In this document: one piece after another, positions 15,808-22,395 of the stretch
Layout of the letters: every line of letters begins with the position of its first letter
Position numbering within the stretch: the first letter of the stretch is position 1
Virus record (IMG/VR): IMGVR_UViG_3300033571_011670
Span: 1 to 22,395 of that record
Origin: a virus
Length of the DNA stretch: 22,395 nucleotides
Strand: one strand, 5' to 3'
Position numbers and translations under genes: made by a program
Notes under the pieces: generated by a model
Seen by the model: only the letters and a program-made list of their open reading frames with translations
Told to the model about the DNA's origin: nothing
Database searches by the model: none

Positions 15808-16682
15808 TGCTAGACATATTTTTCATCTCAATGGGCGAAGAAGGCAGCGAAGCCAATTGGCAACGCTTGCTTCAACTTGCGCCCACAGCCAAGCGTGTTG
15901 ATAACGTTAAAGGAATTTACGAAGTACATCGTGCATGTGCTCAATTAAGCACAACAAAAAACTTTTATGTAGTAGACGCAGACGCCTGGGTGCTTGATGG
16001 TTTTAAATTTCACTGGGAACCCGATGCCAAAACATTACACTGGGGAATCCCAGAACCAGAGTGTGTGTTGGTCTGGCCAAGCCGTAATGCAGTAAATGGT
16101 CTTGAGTACGGCTACGGCGGTATTAAGATGTTTCCGCAGGCACCGTTTTTAGAAGATAAAGAATGGCGCATTGACTTATCTACCACAATTGGCCGAGCAA
16201 CAGTTAGCAAAGAACAAGTGGGTTGTGAAACACGATTTAATGCCACACCCGAATCGGCTTGGATTGGAGCATTTCGTGAATGTGCTAAACTTGCATCATT
16301 GAGCATGATCAAGAGTCGTGTTCGTAAAGCCACTAACGCTAGAAACGAAGAATTACAACGGCTAACAGAATCTGTTGCCGCAGAAACAAATTGGCCCTTA
16401 GAGAAACGTGCAACACATCGCAAGGTGCAAACTGTACTAATCACTGACCGTTACAGCCACGAATCAAACATTTATTCTTACTGGGCAGAAATTGAAGAAT
16501 GTAGTCGTAGAAGATTACATTGGGCCACTGTGGGTTGGGAAGCTCACAATGGAAAGTACAGCGTGTTAGGCGCTCAAGCTGGTTCTAAGTTTGGTTTACA
16601 ATACAGTGACGATTTAGAAATGCTTAATAAAATCAACGACTGGGATTGGTTGCGAGGAGAATTTAAAAATGTCAATGTTTAA
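15807..16682 (+). CDS. GT-A-like transferase paralogue 2 (divergent)
   Basis: A 291-residue paralogue of its neighbours, starting at a TAATG junction that shares one base with the upstream stop. It opens LDIFFISMGEEGSEANW where copies 1 and 3 have DEPNAD, and keeps Asp57 and Asp59 (YVVDADAWV) but has Ala in place of the Asn after DAD. The NAVNGLEYGYGGIKMFP and AWIGAFRECAKLAS segments are conserved, whereas the VDFCWD of the other copies is replaced by LSTTIG. It also has its own insertion before the C terminus (about residues 170-220, Arg-rich, KSRVRKATNARNEELQR) and ends LHWATVGWEAHNGKYSVLGAQAG. This version looks closest to the form I recall from other marine phages. Likely fold is GT-A, but donor, acceptor and activity are unknown. 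Confidence 0.7.
   Translation: MLDIFFISMGEEGSEANWQRLLQLAPTAKRVDNVKGIYEVHRACAQLSTTKNFYVVDADAWVLDGFKFHWEPDAKTLHWGIPEPECVLVWPSRNAVNGLEYGYGGIKMFPQAPFLEDKEWRIDLSTTIGRATVSKEQVGCETRFNATPESAWIGAFRECAKLASLSMIKSRVRKATNARNEELQRLTESVAAETNWPLEKRATHRKVQTVLITDRYSHESNIYSYWAEIEECSRRRLHWATVGWEAHNGKYSVLGAQAGSKFGLQYSDDLEMLNKINDWDWLRGEFKNVNV
16654..16659 (+). promoter_or_regulatory. Shine-Dalgarno GAGGAG for the 16669 gene
   Basis: GAGGAG ends nine bases before ATG 16669, inside the end of the second paralogue. It supports this ATG, rather than the in-frame ATG two codons later, as the start, giving a 14-base overlap of the two genes. Confidence 0.65.
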
Positions 16683-17643
16683 TGTCAAGCCAAAGGCACA
16701 ACAAAATACAAGAACTACGTTTGCAGATATCCCTGTGGTTTTTTTAAGTTTTGACGAGCCAAACGCAGACGCCCATTGGAATCTGTTACAAGCTGTAGTT
16801 CCGCATAAACGAGTTGCTCGTGTGCATGGCGTAAAAGGTTTTGATGCCGCTCACAAAGCAGCCGCTGATAGTTTTCCAATGAGTGATTATGTTATCACAG
16901 TTGATGCAGACAATCAAGTCGATCCCGAGTTTTTTACTAAGCGTTTGCCACCAAACATGGATGGACGAGTTAGCTTTACTTGGGGCGGCCGCCAAGTTAC
17001 AAATGGTCTTATGTACGGCAACGGCGGATTAAAGATGTGGAGCACTGAACATCTTGCCAACATGAAAAGCCATGAGCTTGCAGATGAAGAACGTGATGCT
17101 GTGGACTTTTGCTGGGACTTTCAACGCTATAAAGAATTGCCAGGATGCTGGAGCAATGTACACACAAACGGAAGTGCTTATCAAGCATTTCGTGTGGGCT
17201 TTAGAGAAGGCGTTAAGTTGTCAATGGAACAAGGCCAACCACTAGCATTCAATGAATGGTCAACTAAAATGCATGCCGCAAACTATCAGCGCCTGCTGAC
17301 ATGGATGACAGTTGGTAAGGACATTGAACATGGAATCTGGAGTGTGTACGGAGCAAGACTTGCTGTCAAGATGTTGCAGTATGATAATTTTAATTTTGTA
17401 AACATTCGAGATTATGATTGGTTTCAAGATTTCTTTAACATGCACAAGGATGCTGATCCAGTTAAAGGCAGCAAGAGTCTAGGCAAGCAAATCAGCAATG
17501 GCCTAGGTTGGATTCTTCCAGACTTTGACGCAGAACAAAGTGCATTTGTAAAGCAAATACAACTGCACCCCGACAAGCCTTTAACATATGAAGATGTTGA
17601 ATGGCGCACAAATTTAAGTTTATATGGATGGTTCCGTGGATAA
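16669..17643 (+). CDS. GT-A-like transferase paralogue 3
   Basis: A 324-residue paralogue closest to copy 1. It has a 20-residue N-terminal extension, then IPVVFLSFDEPNADAHW, the DxD candidate Asp79 and Asp81 (YVITVDADNQVD), WGGRQVTNGLMYGNGGLKMW, RDAVDFCWDF, AYQAFRVGFREGVKLS and a C-terminal TWMTVGKDIEHGIWSVYGARLAVKM that aligns with copy 1 (VWMSVGQDVQNGLWAMYGARLGCYL). The conserved DEPNAD, DADN and VDFCWD blocks in copies 1 and 3 suggest they retain a shared chemistry. Strong ribosome site at 16654. The following methyltransferase-like gene overlaps its end by about 20 bases. Predicted soluble. The transferase assignment comes from the GT-A-like DxD context; the substrate is unknown. Confidence 0.7.
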   Translation: MSMFNVKPKAQQNTRTTFADIPVVFLSFDEPNADAHWNLLQAVVPHKRVARVHGVKGFDAAHKAAADSFPMSDYVITVDADNQVDPEFFTKRLPPNMDGRVSFTWGGRQVTNGLMYGNGGLKMWSTEHLANMKSHELADEERDAVDFCWDFQRYKELPGCWSNVHTNGSAYQAFRVGFREGVKLSMEQGQPLAFNEWSTKMHAANYQRLLTWMTVGKDIEHGIWSVYGARLAVKMLQYDNFNFVNIRDYDWFQDFFNMHKDADPVKGSKSLGKQISNGLGWILPDFDAEQSAFVKQIQLHPDKPLTYEDVEWRTNLSLYGWFRG

Positions 17644-18802
17644 AAATACAGAATTAAGATCAGCGTTATTGTACTTTGTTGACGAGGCAATTGGATACCG
17701 TCACAGTATTCATTTTCTTCATCGTTGGATTGAAACAGGCGAACAGTCAGAGCTTGAAGGATTGATTCTTGAGGTGGGTCGAGAAAACTTTGTTGACCTC
17801 CAGCCGCTGATCAATACTGTAAAGGATCCATCTGATTTAAGTGGAATAACAGCTCTTAGGAATTTTATAAACATCAATGGAATCTGCAATTATGACAATC
17901 CAGAAATCAGAATTACGCCACCACCTGATTTAAACAACAGTGTTCCTGAATATGTTGAAGGCAATGCCTGGGCGATGCATTCATGGGTAGAAAAAAATAC
18001 TCATAGAAACATAACACCATTCTATTCGATTGCAAAGGCATACGGAATTTTTCAAGAGGCTCGAGAAGATTTTGTCAAGATTGTTGACCTTTTAGAACTC
18101 ATGTTTGGTAAAGGCACTACATTATTTTCAGCAGTAAAGGACAATGATATTGTACTGTTAGGGAATTTATTATCTAACTACTACCCAACACACAGCGTTC
18201 ACATTAATAAACTGGCACAGTCGGTTGCTGAGAACCCAGATCTAAATTGGAAAGATGCACTAAGCAGAAATCAAATCCGAAGCAAGCTATGGCTTCTTGA
18301 TCGATTAGACGCACTTAAGATACTACCGAAGCCTCGCAAGTATGCTACAGACGACTCTTCTAATGTATTGCTGGTTGGTGGTTGGGTTGGTATGCTAAGT
18401 TTCTTGGCTGACATGAAAGGCAAATTCCTTGACATAGTGACCAACATTGACATTGATGAGTCAGTTCATGCCGCATCTAGTGATTTAAATTCTGTAACAA
18501 AGTCAACATTTAGAACCAGCAACAGAGATGTAAGAAAGCTCAGCATTGAGAAGTACAACAAGCCAATTGTAATAGATACCATTGTTGAGCATTTTACAGA
18601 CCACGGCGAGTGGGTAAAAACACTGCCAAAAAAAGCCATGATTGTACTACAAGGCAATGACATGTTTGATGTTCCTGAGCACGTGAACTGTCATAGAACA
18701 TTAGAAGAGTTTGTTGCGTCATGCGGGTTAAATAACATTATCTGGAGCGGGGAACTAAATCTCTACAAATGTACCAGATACATGGCTATTGGTACCACAT
18801 GA
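17624..18802 (+). CDS. SAM-dependent methyltransferase-like protein (class I, C-terminal domain)
   Basis: A 392-residue protein. The C-terminal half looks like a Rossmann methyltransferase: motif I at 247-256 (NVLLVGGWVG, with the GxxG-type loop somewhat atypical), an acidic strand end TNIDIDES near 274-280, then IVIDTIVEHF and a C-terminal LQGNDMFDVPEHVNC and SGELNLYKCTRYMAIG. I recall the 'HINC...SGxLxLxxYxRFMxIG' ending from methyltransferase-like proteins of marine phages. The first 240 residues are helical and unassigned (RHSIHFLHRWIETGEQSEL; later helices around residues 135-225), perhaps substrate binding. The ATG at 17624 overlaps the previous gene by 20 bases; an in-frame GTG at 17636, with GGATGG just upstream, is an alternative start only four residues shorter. 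It ends in ATGA with the dioxygenase gene. Methyl acceptor unknown. Confidence 0.65.
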   Translation: MDGSVDKNTELRSALLYFVDEAIGYRHSIHFLHRWIETGEQSELEGLILEVGRENFVDLQPLINTVKDPSDLSGITALRNFININGICNYDNPEIRITPPPDLNNSVPEYVEGNAWAMHSWVEKNTHRNITPFYSIAKAYGIFQEAREDFVKIVDLLELMFGKGTTLFSAVKDNDIVLLGNLLSNYYPTHSVHINKLAQSVAENPDLNWKDALSRNQIRSKLWLLDRLDALKILPKPRKYATDDSSNVLLVGGWVGMLSFLADMKGKFLDIVTNIDIDESVHAASSDLNSVTKSTFRTSNRDVRKLSIEKYNKPIVIDTIVEHFTDHGEWVKTLPKKAMIVLQGNDMFDVPEHVNCHRTLEEFVASCGLNNIIWSGELNLYKCTRYMAIGTT

Positions 18803-19323
18803 TATTATTTGACAAACGATTTAAAAGATACGATAATTTTCGAGTTGATTTAGATAGGTTGCGGGCAGAGACGTACACACTCATGTACGATTATCCAAAC
18901 GGAGTCTATCATACTCAACGGTCGTTGCAAACAGATGGATCCAATGATTGGACTGCAGGAATAGGATCAAAACCTGACATCGACGAGTCTATTTGGGACC
19001 AGCTACACCCTGATCTAGTAGGCACCTGGTGGGAGGAATTTTTTGCCTCGCTGCCGTTTAAAGTGTATCGCGCCAGATTACTGACTCTTCAACCTAGAAC
19101 ATGCTACAGTATACACTCGGATAGAACGCCTAGAATACATATAGCAATTGATACCCATCCGCAAGCAAGATTTATTTTTACTAATCCGCCAGCTGTGTAT
19201 GTTATACCACCAGATGGTCATGCGTGGTGGGTTGATACTACAAAAGAACATTCGGCTATGAATGGTAGTTTAAAGCCTAGAATTCATTTTGTTGCATGCC
19301 TGGACAACACTGACCCAGATTAA
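18799..19323 (+). CDS. Fe(II)/2-oxoglutarate dioxygenase, aspartyl/asparaginyl hydroxylase-like
   Basis: A 174-residue single-domain oxygenase. The start is set at ATG 18799, forming an ATGA overlap with the methyltransferase-like gene; a longer in-frame reading from 18769 would extend 30 bases into that gene. The core shows the family layout: YSIHSDRTPRIHIAIDTHPQARFIF, with His106 and Asp108 as the HxD iron ligands and Arg112/His114 following; then HAWWVDTTKEHSAMNGSLKPRIHFVACL, with His151 the distal iron ligand and Arg161 the expected 2-oxoglutarate-binding arginine. These residues support an active enzyme that hydroxylates, or otherwise oxidises, a substrate with release of succinate and CO2. 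Related short proteins are common in large marine phages. The substrate could be a peptide residue, amino acid or lipid-linked group; nothing in the sequence decides this. Confidence 0.75.
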   Translation: MILFDKRFKRYDNFRVDLDRLRAETYTLMYDYPNGVYHTQRSLQTDGSNDWTAGIGSKPDIDESIWDQLHPDLVGTWWEEFFASLPFKVYRARLLTLQPRTCYSIHSDRTPRIHIAIDTHPQARFIFTNPPAVYVIPPDGHAWWVDTTKEHSAMNGSLKPRIHFVACLDNTDPD

Positions 19324-19343
19324 GTCATACATACAGGTATGAC
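19324..19343 (+). promoter_or_regulatory. Inverted repeat covering the start codon of the 19339 gene
   Basis: GTCATAC and its exact reverse complement GTATGAC flank a six-base loop, ATACAG. The 3' arm contains the ATG (19339-19341), and the only purine-rich stretch near it (CAGG) straddles the loop and stem. As RNA this would tuck the start codon into a 7-bp stem immediately after the previous stop codon. It could limit initiation until an upstream ribosome opens it. Being short, it may also be coincidental. Confidence 0.45.
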
Positions 19344-19953
19344 ATTAGAAGTTATTCATACCTGCGCAGAACACTTTAGTAGTATAGAACCTTTATACAA
19401 AGTTTTTCTGGAAAAAATAGCAAGTGATCCATTGCCAGCTTTGGTTAATATGGGCTATGAATTTCCAGCAGGGCTAGGATATCTTGTTACCAACAACTCA
19501 CGTTGGACTGAAAAAACAGGCCGCATTGACTTGCTATTAGACGATGGAAAAATAGTAGGAGTTAGTGCAGTAGAAACAAGCTCACTTTCAACAGTGTTTG
19601 GCAGCGGTGGAAATCGTTGTTGGCTACTGCCAAAGTATCGAGTTCATAACGAGATTACAAAGTACCTGTTGACGTCAAATCTACAGTGGTGCACAGATCG
19701 TGGTCATGTAGGAATGATATTAACTTTCAATGACTACAACAAGTGGATCTACAACACAATTAAAAAACGAGTAAAAGGACAAGCTGGTGCATTAGGTCCA
19801 GTCTGGAGTAACTGGTGGAACGATTGTGTTCCTTTTGAACGTCAGCTGAATGTTTTTAATACACCGCAGTGGGCAGTGGTAAAGCCAATAGCCGGCATTG
19901 AAGCTGTGCTTGATGGCATGAATAATATTGATAGAGAATTTGGAACAGCATGA
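19339..19953 (+). CDS. GNAT-like N-acetyltransferase 1 (tentative)
   Basis: A 204-residue protein with a GNAT-like layout. It opens with a helix-rich segment (CAEHFSSIEPLYKVFLEKIASDPLPALV), then GRIDLLLDDGKIVGVSAVETSSLSTVFGSGGNRCWLLPKYR, which looks like the beta hairpin, and NEITKYLLTSNLQWCTDRGHVGMILTF, which looks like the helix and strand around the acetyl-CoA site of GNAT proteins. The usual R/QxxGxG/A loop is not clear, so the family call is tentative and acyl-CoA use is unproven. There is a possible start-sequestering hairpin at 19324-19343. The stop overlaps the next start by ATGA. With a second GNAT-like gene just downstream, the pair flanks the PP-loop gene. Substrate unknown; N-acylation of an amine in the cassette's product is one reading. 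Confidence 0.5.
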   Translation: MTLEVIHTCAEHFSSIEPLYKVFLEKIASDPLPALVNMGYEFPAGLGYLVTNNSRWTEKTGRIDLLLDDGKIVGVSAVETSSLSTVFGSGGNRCWLLPKYRVHNEITKYLLTSNLQWCTDRGHVGMILTFNDYNKWIYNTIKKRVKGQAGALGPVWSNWWNDCVPFERQLNVFNTPQWAVVKPIAGIEAVLDGMNNIDREFGTA

Positions 19954-20900
19954 TTATAAACACCGAACGTTCGCATTTGAGATATTGGTACGGGGACGAC
20001 CGTAATCAAATTTGGCGCCGAGATAATTTGGAAACAACTTCCATGAGTGTTGGCGGGTGTGTTCGTAAGCCCATGAGCTTCAAGGCTGAACTAATTAGAA
20101 CAGCTCGTATACTAAGCAAAAACTATCCCGACTTGACTGTTTTTATGAGTGGTGGCCTGGACAGTGAAATGGCCTTGCAAAGTTTCTTGGCCGCTGGACT
20201 CAGTCCGCGCATTGTTACTGTTAGATTTCCTGATGGTAAGAACATGCATGACATTGGCCCAGCAATGCGAATGTTTGAACACATGGGATTGAATTACACT
20301 GTTATTGATATTGATCCTGAAGAATTCGTAATGAGTGGTGAAGCATTTGAAATAGGTGCTCGCTTTCAAGGGTATAGTTTTTATCAACAGCTTCTTATGA
20401 AAGTGGCACTTGATTATAATGCCCCAATGATCACAATTGATGAAATTGAACTAGAAAAGTTGCCTGCTATAGATTGGGCCACTGGAGAGCATTACGACCG
20501 CTGGGCATTCTTAAAGAAAGAAGACCAAGACGGAGTATGGCGTAGGTTTGCTGATGCAACTGGTATTCCTGCCCTTAATAACTTTTATAGCTACAGCCCC
20601 GAATCTATTTTAGCATTCTTGGAAATTCCAACTGTAGATGATCTAGTGAACGATCGCATCTACGGCAAGTTGGGATGGACCAGTAGCAAGATGAAAATTT
20701 ATTCGCATCTTGGATATAACTTTAGAAAACGTCCAAAATGGCACGGGGTTGAAAATTATATGCACTTATGGGACTATGTTAGATACAATGTCTATGATAA
20801 GTCAAACTTAAACTTTAGTGAGCGTAACTATGTTATGCCCATTGACCAACTGAAGCAAAATTTAATTAACGGAGTAGAGACAGTATGCAATATAGCCTAA
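19950..20900 (+). CDS. PP-loop ATPase, asparagine-synthase-like synthetase domain
   Basis: A 316-residue protein. The signature is TVFMSGGLDSEMALQSFLAAGL, with SGGLDS at 67-72: the PP-loop of N-type ATP pyrophosphatases, which adenylate a substrate (asparagine synthetase C-domain, GMP synthetase, QueC, adenine-nucleotide alpha-hydrolases). Other features include PRIVTVRFPDGKNMHDIGPAMRMFEHMGLNY, where the next strand and helix expected of this fold appear, YSPESILAFLEIPT in a position resembling the C-domain of asparagine synthetase, and a basic FRKRPKWHGVENY segment near the C terminus. The N terminus has only a short IINTERSHLRYWYGDD stretch and no N-terminal Cys glutaminase, so ammonia or another nucleophile must come from elsewhere. 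Likely chemistry is ATP-driven amide or other bond formation on an adenylated intermediate. It joins both GNAT-like genes by overlaps. Confidence 0.75.
   Translation: MIINTERSHLRYWYGDDRNQIWRRDNLETTSMSVGGCVRKPMSFKAELIRTARILSKNYPDLTVFMSGGLDSEMALQSFLAAGLSPRIVTVRFPDGKNMHDIGPAMRMFEHMGLNYTVIDIDPEEFVMSGEAFEIGARFQGYSFYQQLLMKVALDYNAPMITIDEIELEKLPAIDWATGEHYDRWAFLKKEDQDGVWRRFADATGIPALNNFYSYSPESILAFLEIPTVDDLVNDRIYGKLGWTSSKMKIYSHLGYNFRKRPKWHGVENYMHLWDYVRYNVYDKSNLNFSERNYVMPIDQLKQNLINGVETVCNIA
20871..20874 (+). promoter_or_regulatory. Shine-Dalgarno GGAG for the 20885 gene
   Basis: GGAG ends ten bases before ATG 20885, inside the end of the PP-loop gene. It supports this start and the 16-base overlap. Confidence 0.55.
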
Positions 20901-21529
20901 TACCAATGACACTTAATCATTTGCCAGGCCTGGTGGAGTTTGCAGAGCATATCTATGCAAACACAGATCCAGAAAAGTATCCAGATTTTAAAATATCAAA
21001 TGACATTGATGATGAGGAAAAGCGCAAAAAGTTCTTTTCAGCATTTATGCTGCCTAGCACCTTCAATAACTATAATATTAGACAGTGCTATGCACTTGTT
21101 GATAGTAAAGGGATATATCAGGCCGCTGTTGGAGTAAAACGTTGGGCACACATGCCAAGTTGGAGTTTAAGCTGGTTGCTAAGTCCCAGCATTGGGGTAA
21201 AGTTTATCCCAATGTTTAGAACAATCATTAATGAACTTTGCCGAGTACACGAAGACGCAGGCATGAACGAGTTTTATGTAAGTTACCCAACACATCGTGA
21301 GGCCGCATACAGCAAGATCATGCTACCCTTGAGAGAAAACTACTACAGCTTTGTTGAATGCACAATTCCAGCCAACACACGAAGCCATTATAGTTTTATA
21401 CATGAACTAATGGGGCATGCATTACATCCGCACGACATGAATCTGCGAAGATATATACTACGTAGAGAAAATACACTACCGCCGAGCCAAGGAGGTACGG
21501 CAACACCCTTGAATAAAGCTACTTCATGA
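20885..21529 (+). CDS. GNAT-like protein 2 (tentative)
   Basis: A 214-residue protein overlapping the PP-loop gene by 16 bases. It starts MQYSLIPMTLNHLPGLVEFAEHIYANTDPEKYPDF, a typical opening for GNAT folds (strand, then helix). QCYALVDSKGIYQAAVGVKRWAHMPSWSLSWLLSPSIG resembles the central hairpin, and FRTIINELCRVHEDAGMNEFYVSYPTHREAAYSKIM the helix and last strands around the cofactor site. No clear acetyl-CoA loop is seen, so the assignment is structural inference. It shows no obvious close sequence similarity to the other GNAT-like protein. The C-terminal tail (RRENTLPPSQGGTATPLNKATS) looks disordered. It is coupled by ATGA to the desaturase. Acceptor unknown. Confidence 0.45.
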   Translation: MQYSLIPMTLNHLPGLVEFAEHIYANTDPEKYPDFKISNDIDDEEKRKKFFSAFMLPSTFNNYNIRQCYALVDSKGIYQAAVGVKRWAHMPSWSLSWLLSPSIGVKFIPMFRTIINELCRVHEDAGMNEFYVSYPTHREAAYSKIMLPLRENYYSFVECTIPANTRSHYSFIHELMGHALHPHDMNLRRYILRRENTLPPSQGGTATPLNKATS

Positions 21530-22395
21530 AAAATTGGTTAAACAAACAAGCAGATTTGTATCGAAAGACGCATCAAATCCCCTATATACTTGCAATATGG
21601 TTCCCTTATCATATTGCCGCAATTGCTGTAATTGCATACACCATTATGACGGGGTGGTCGTGGAGCTACCTGCTTTTGGCAATTTGTGGTTGGGTATTGC
21701 TTGATGGGGTGGGCAATAACTTAACACTACATCGCTGGTTGAGCCATAAATCATGGACGCCGCATAAGTGGGTAGAGCCTTTCTTGTTATGGTCTGCAAC
21801 AATGGTTGGTGAAGGTAGCCCTCTATGGTGGGCCGCATTGCATCGTGGACACCATCACAAAGTAAGTGACCAACCAGGCAAAGACATTCATACACCAGTA
21901 GGCAACGGCTGGTGGTTCAGCTACATGGGATGGCAGTTTGGTATTGAACAAAATTCAGTTAGTTTCCGCTATGCAGTTGACCTGCTTCGTGATCGACGTG
22001 TTACATTTGTACACGAAAATTATAACAAGATCATTTATGGTACACTACTAATCAGCGCATTTGTATTTGGAAGGCAAGCAACCATTTGGTTCTTTGTTGT
22101 TGGCGCACTCATGAGCTTGCACGCCGATGGACTGGTTAATACATTTGGTCATGTTCCTGCCGCAGGCTATCAAAATTTTGAGAACAAAGATCAAAGTACC
22201 AACGTATGGCCAATTGGTTATTTCCATTGGGGTTCAGGCTGGCACAACAACCACCATAAACAAGCCAGTAGCTTTGACTTTGGTACAAGTGTAAGTGGCC
22301 GCTGGCATGAGTTTGATCCATGTTTATTACTTGTAGTTCCTTTTGCTCCGCTTTCGGAGACTAAACGCTTGTGGCAGTTGCGTAAAGATGCTATA
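21526..22395 (+). CDS. Membrane fatty-acid desaturase, delta-9/acyl-lipid type, 3' end missing
   Basis: The frame is open from ATG 21526 to the window end: 290 residues visible, C terminus outside. It is a membrane-bound di-iron desaturase putting double bonds into acyl chains. The histidine boxes are present in order: HRWLSH at 69-74, HRGHHH at 106-111 and HNNHH at 240-244, with an extra NTFGH at 205-209. Hydrophobic segments at about 18-40, 46-60, 86-98 and 170-200 fit the four-helix layout. The tryptophan- and proline-rich positions around the boxes (PLWWAALHRGHHH, WGSGWHNNHHK) are normal for stearoyl-CoA/acyl-lipid desaturases. The start overlaps the previous stop by ATGA. A GGAGGT at 21491-21496 lies about 30 bases upstream, too far for a normal ribosome site. 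Its role could be changing host membrane lipids, or an acyl group in the cassette product. Confidence 0.9.
   Translation, partial: MKNWLNKQADLYRKTHQIPYILAIWFPYHIAAIAVIAYTIMTGWSWSYLLLAICGWVLLDGVGNNLTLHRWLSHKSWTPHKWVEPFLLWSATMVGEGSPLWWAALHRGHHHKVSDQPGKDIHTPVGNGWWFSYMGWQFGIEQNSVSFRYAVDLLRDRRVTFVHENYNKIIYGTLLISAFVFGRQATIWFFVVGALMSLHADGLVNTFGHVPAAGYQNFENKDQSTNVWPIGYFHWGSGWHNNHHKQASSFDFGTSVSGRWHEFDPCLLLVVPFAPLSETKRLWQLRKDAI

Noticed and set aside
17624-17643. Possible programmed frameshift joining paralogue 3 to the methyltransferase-like gene
   Set aside because: No slippery heptamer at the 20-base overlap; both proteins look complete on their own, and overlaps of this size occur elsewhere in the run.
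21491-21496. GGAGGT as ribosome site for the desaturase
   Set aside because: About 30 bases from the ATG at 21526, too far; an in-frame TAA at 21514-21516 excludes an earlier start. It is more likely coincidental coding sequence.
1-22395. tRNA, rRNA, CRISPR, insertion sequence, integrase or attachment site
   Set aside because: None was seen by eye on either strand; the gaps between genes (at most 61 bases) leave almost no room for RNA genes.

Overview
This window looks like part of a large tailed phage with T4-like (myovirus) affinities from a marine or freshwater setting. The reasons are: every gene lies on the + strand; genes are packed with ATGA, GTGA or TAATG junctions and no gap exceeds about 60 bases; one enormous virion-type protein is followed by tail or adhesin proteins; and the intergenic gaps carry CTAAATA sequences resembling the late promoters of T4-like cyanophages. 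The DNA is moderately AT-rich. I see no tRNA, rRNA, CRISPR array, integrase or transposase. The host cannot be told from this sequence. Family names below come from recognising motifs, not from a database search.

Region 1 (1-11881) is virion structural. It starts inside a giant protein (at least 2268 residues, 5' end outside the window). A 208-residue probable structural protein follows, then a 357-residue tail or fibre protein with a conserved phage N-terminal module and a C-terminal domain like those seen on phage fibres. Last is a 1094-residue mosaic protein: subtilisin-family (S8) protease with complete catalytic triad, InlB-like repeat, three cysteine-paired repeats, phage structural module, and a long Gly-Gly-Tyr array inside the C-terminal beta-rich part. 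A protease joined to adhesin-type modules suggests an enzyme carried on the particle.

Region 2 (11882-11942) is a 61-base gap between the structural block and the downstream cassette. It holds a perfect 10-bp inverted repeat with a TAAATA-containing loop and a second small palindrome, TGGTTAAACCA, that also occurs in the gap before the 7519 gene.

Region 3 (11943-22395) starts with a small conserved phage protein and continues as a tightly coupled run of enzyme-like genes: a GT8-like sugar transferase, two unrecognised proteins, three tandem paralogues of a GT-A-like family, a methyltransferase-like protein, an Fe(II)/2-oxoglutarate dioxygenase, a GNAT-like protein, a PP-loop (asparagine-synthase-like) ATPase, a second GNAT-like protein, and a membrane fatty-acid desaturase cut by the window end. 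Together they look like a phage-encoded modification or biosynthesis pathway, acting on a glycan, lipid or small molecule; the chemistry and target are inference. This cassette, together with the virion-type protease, is the most interesting content of the window.
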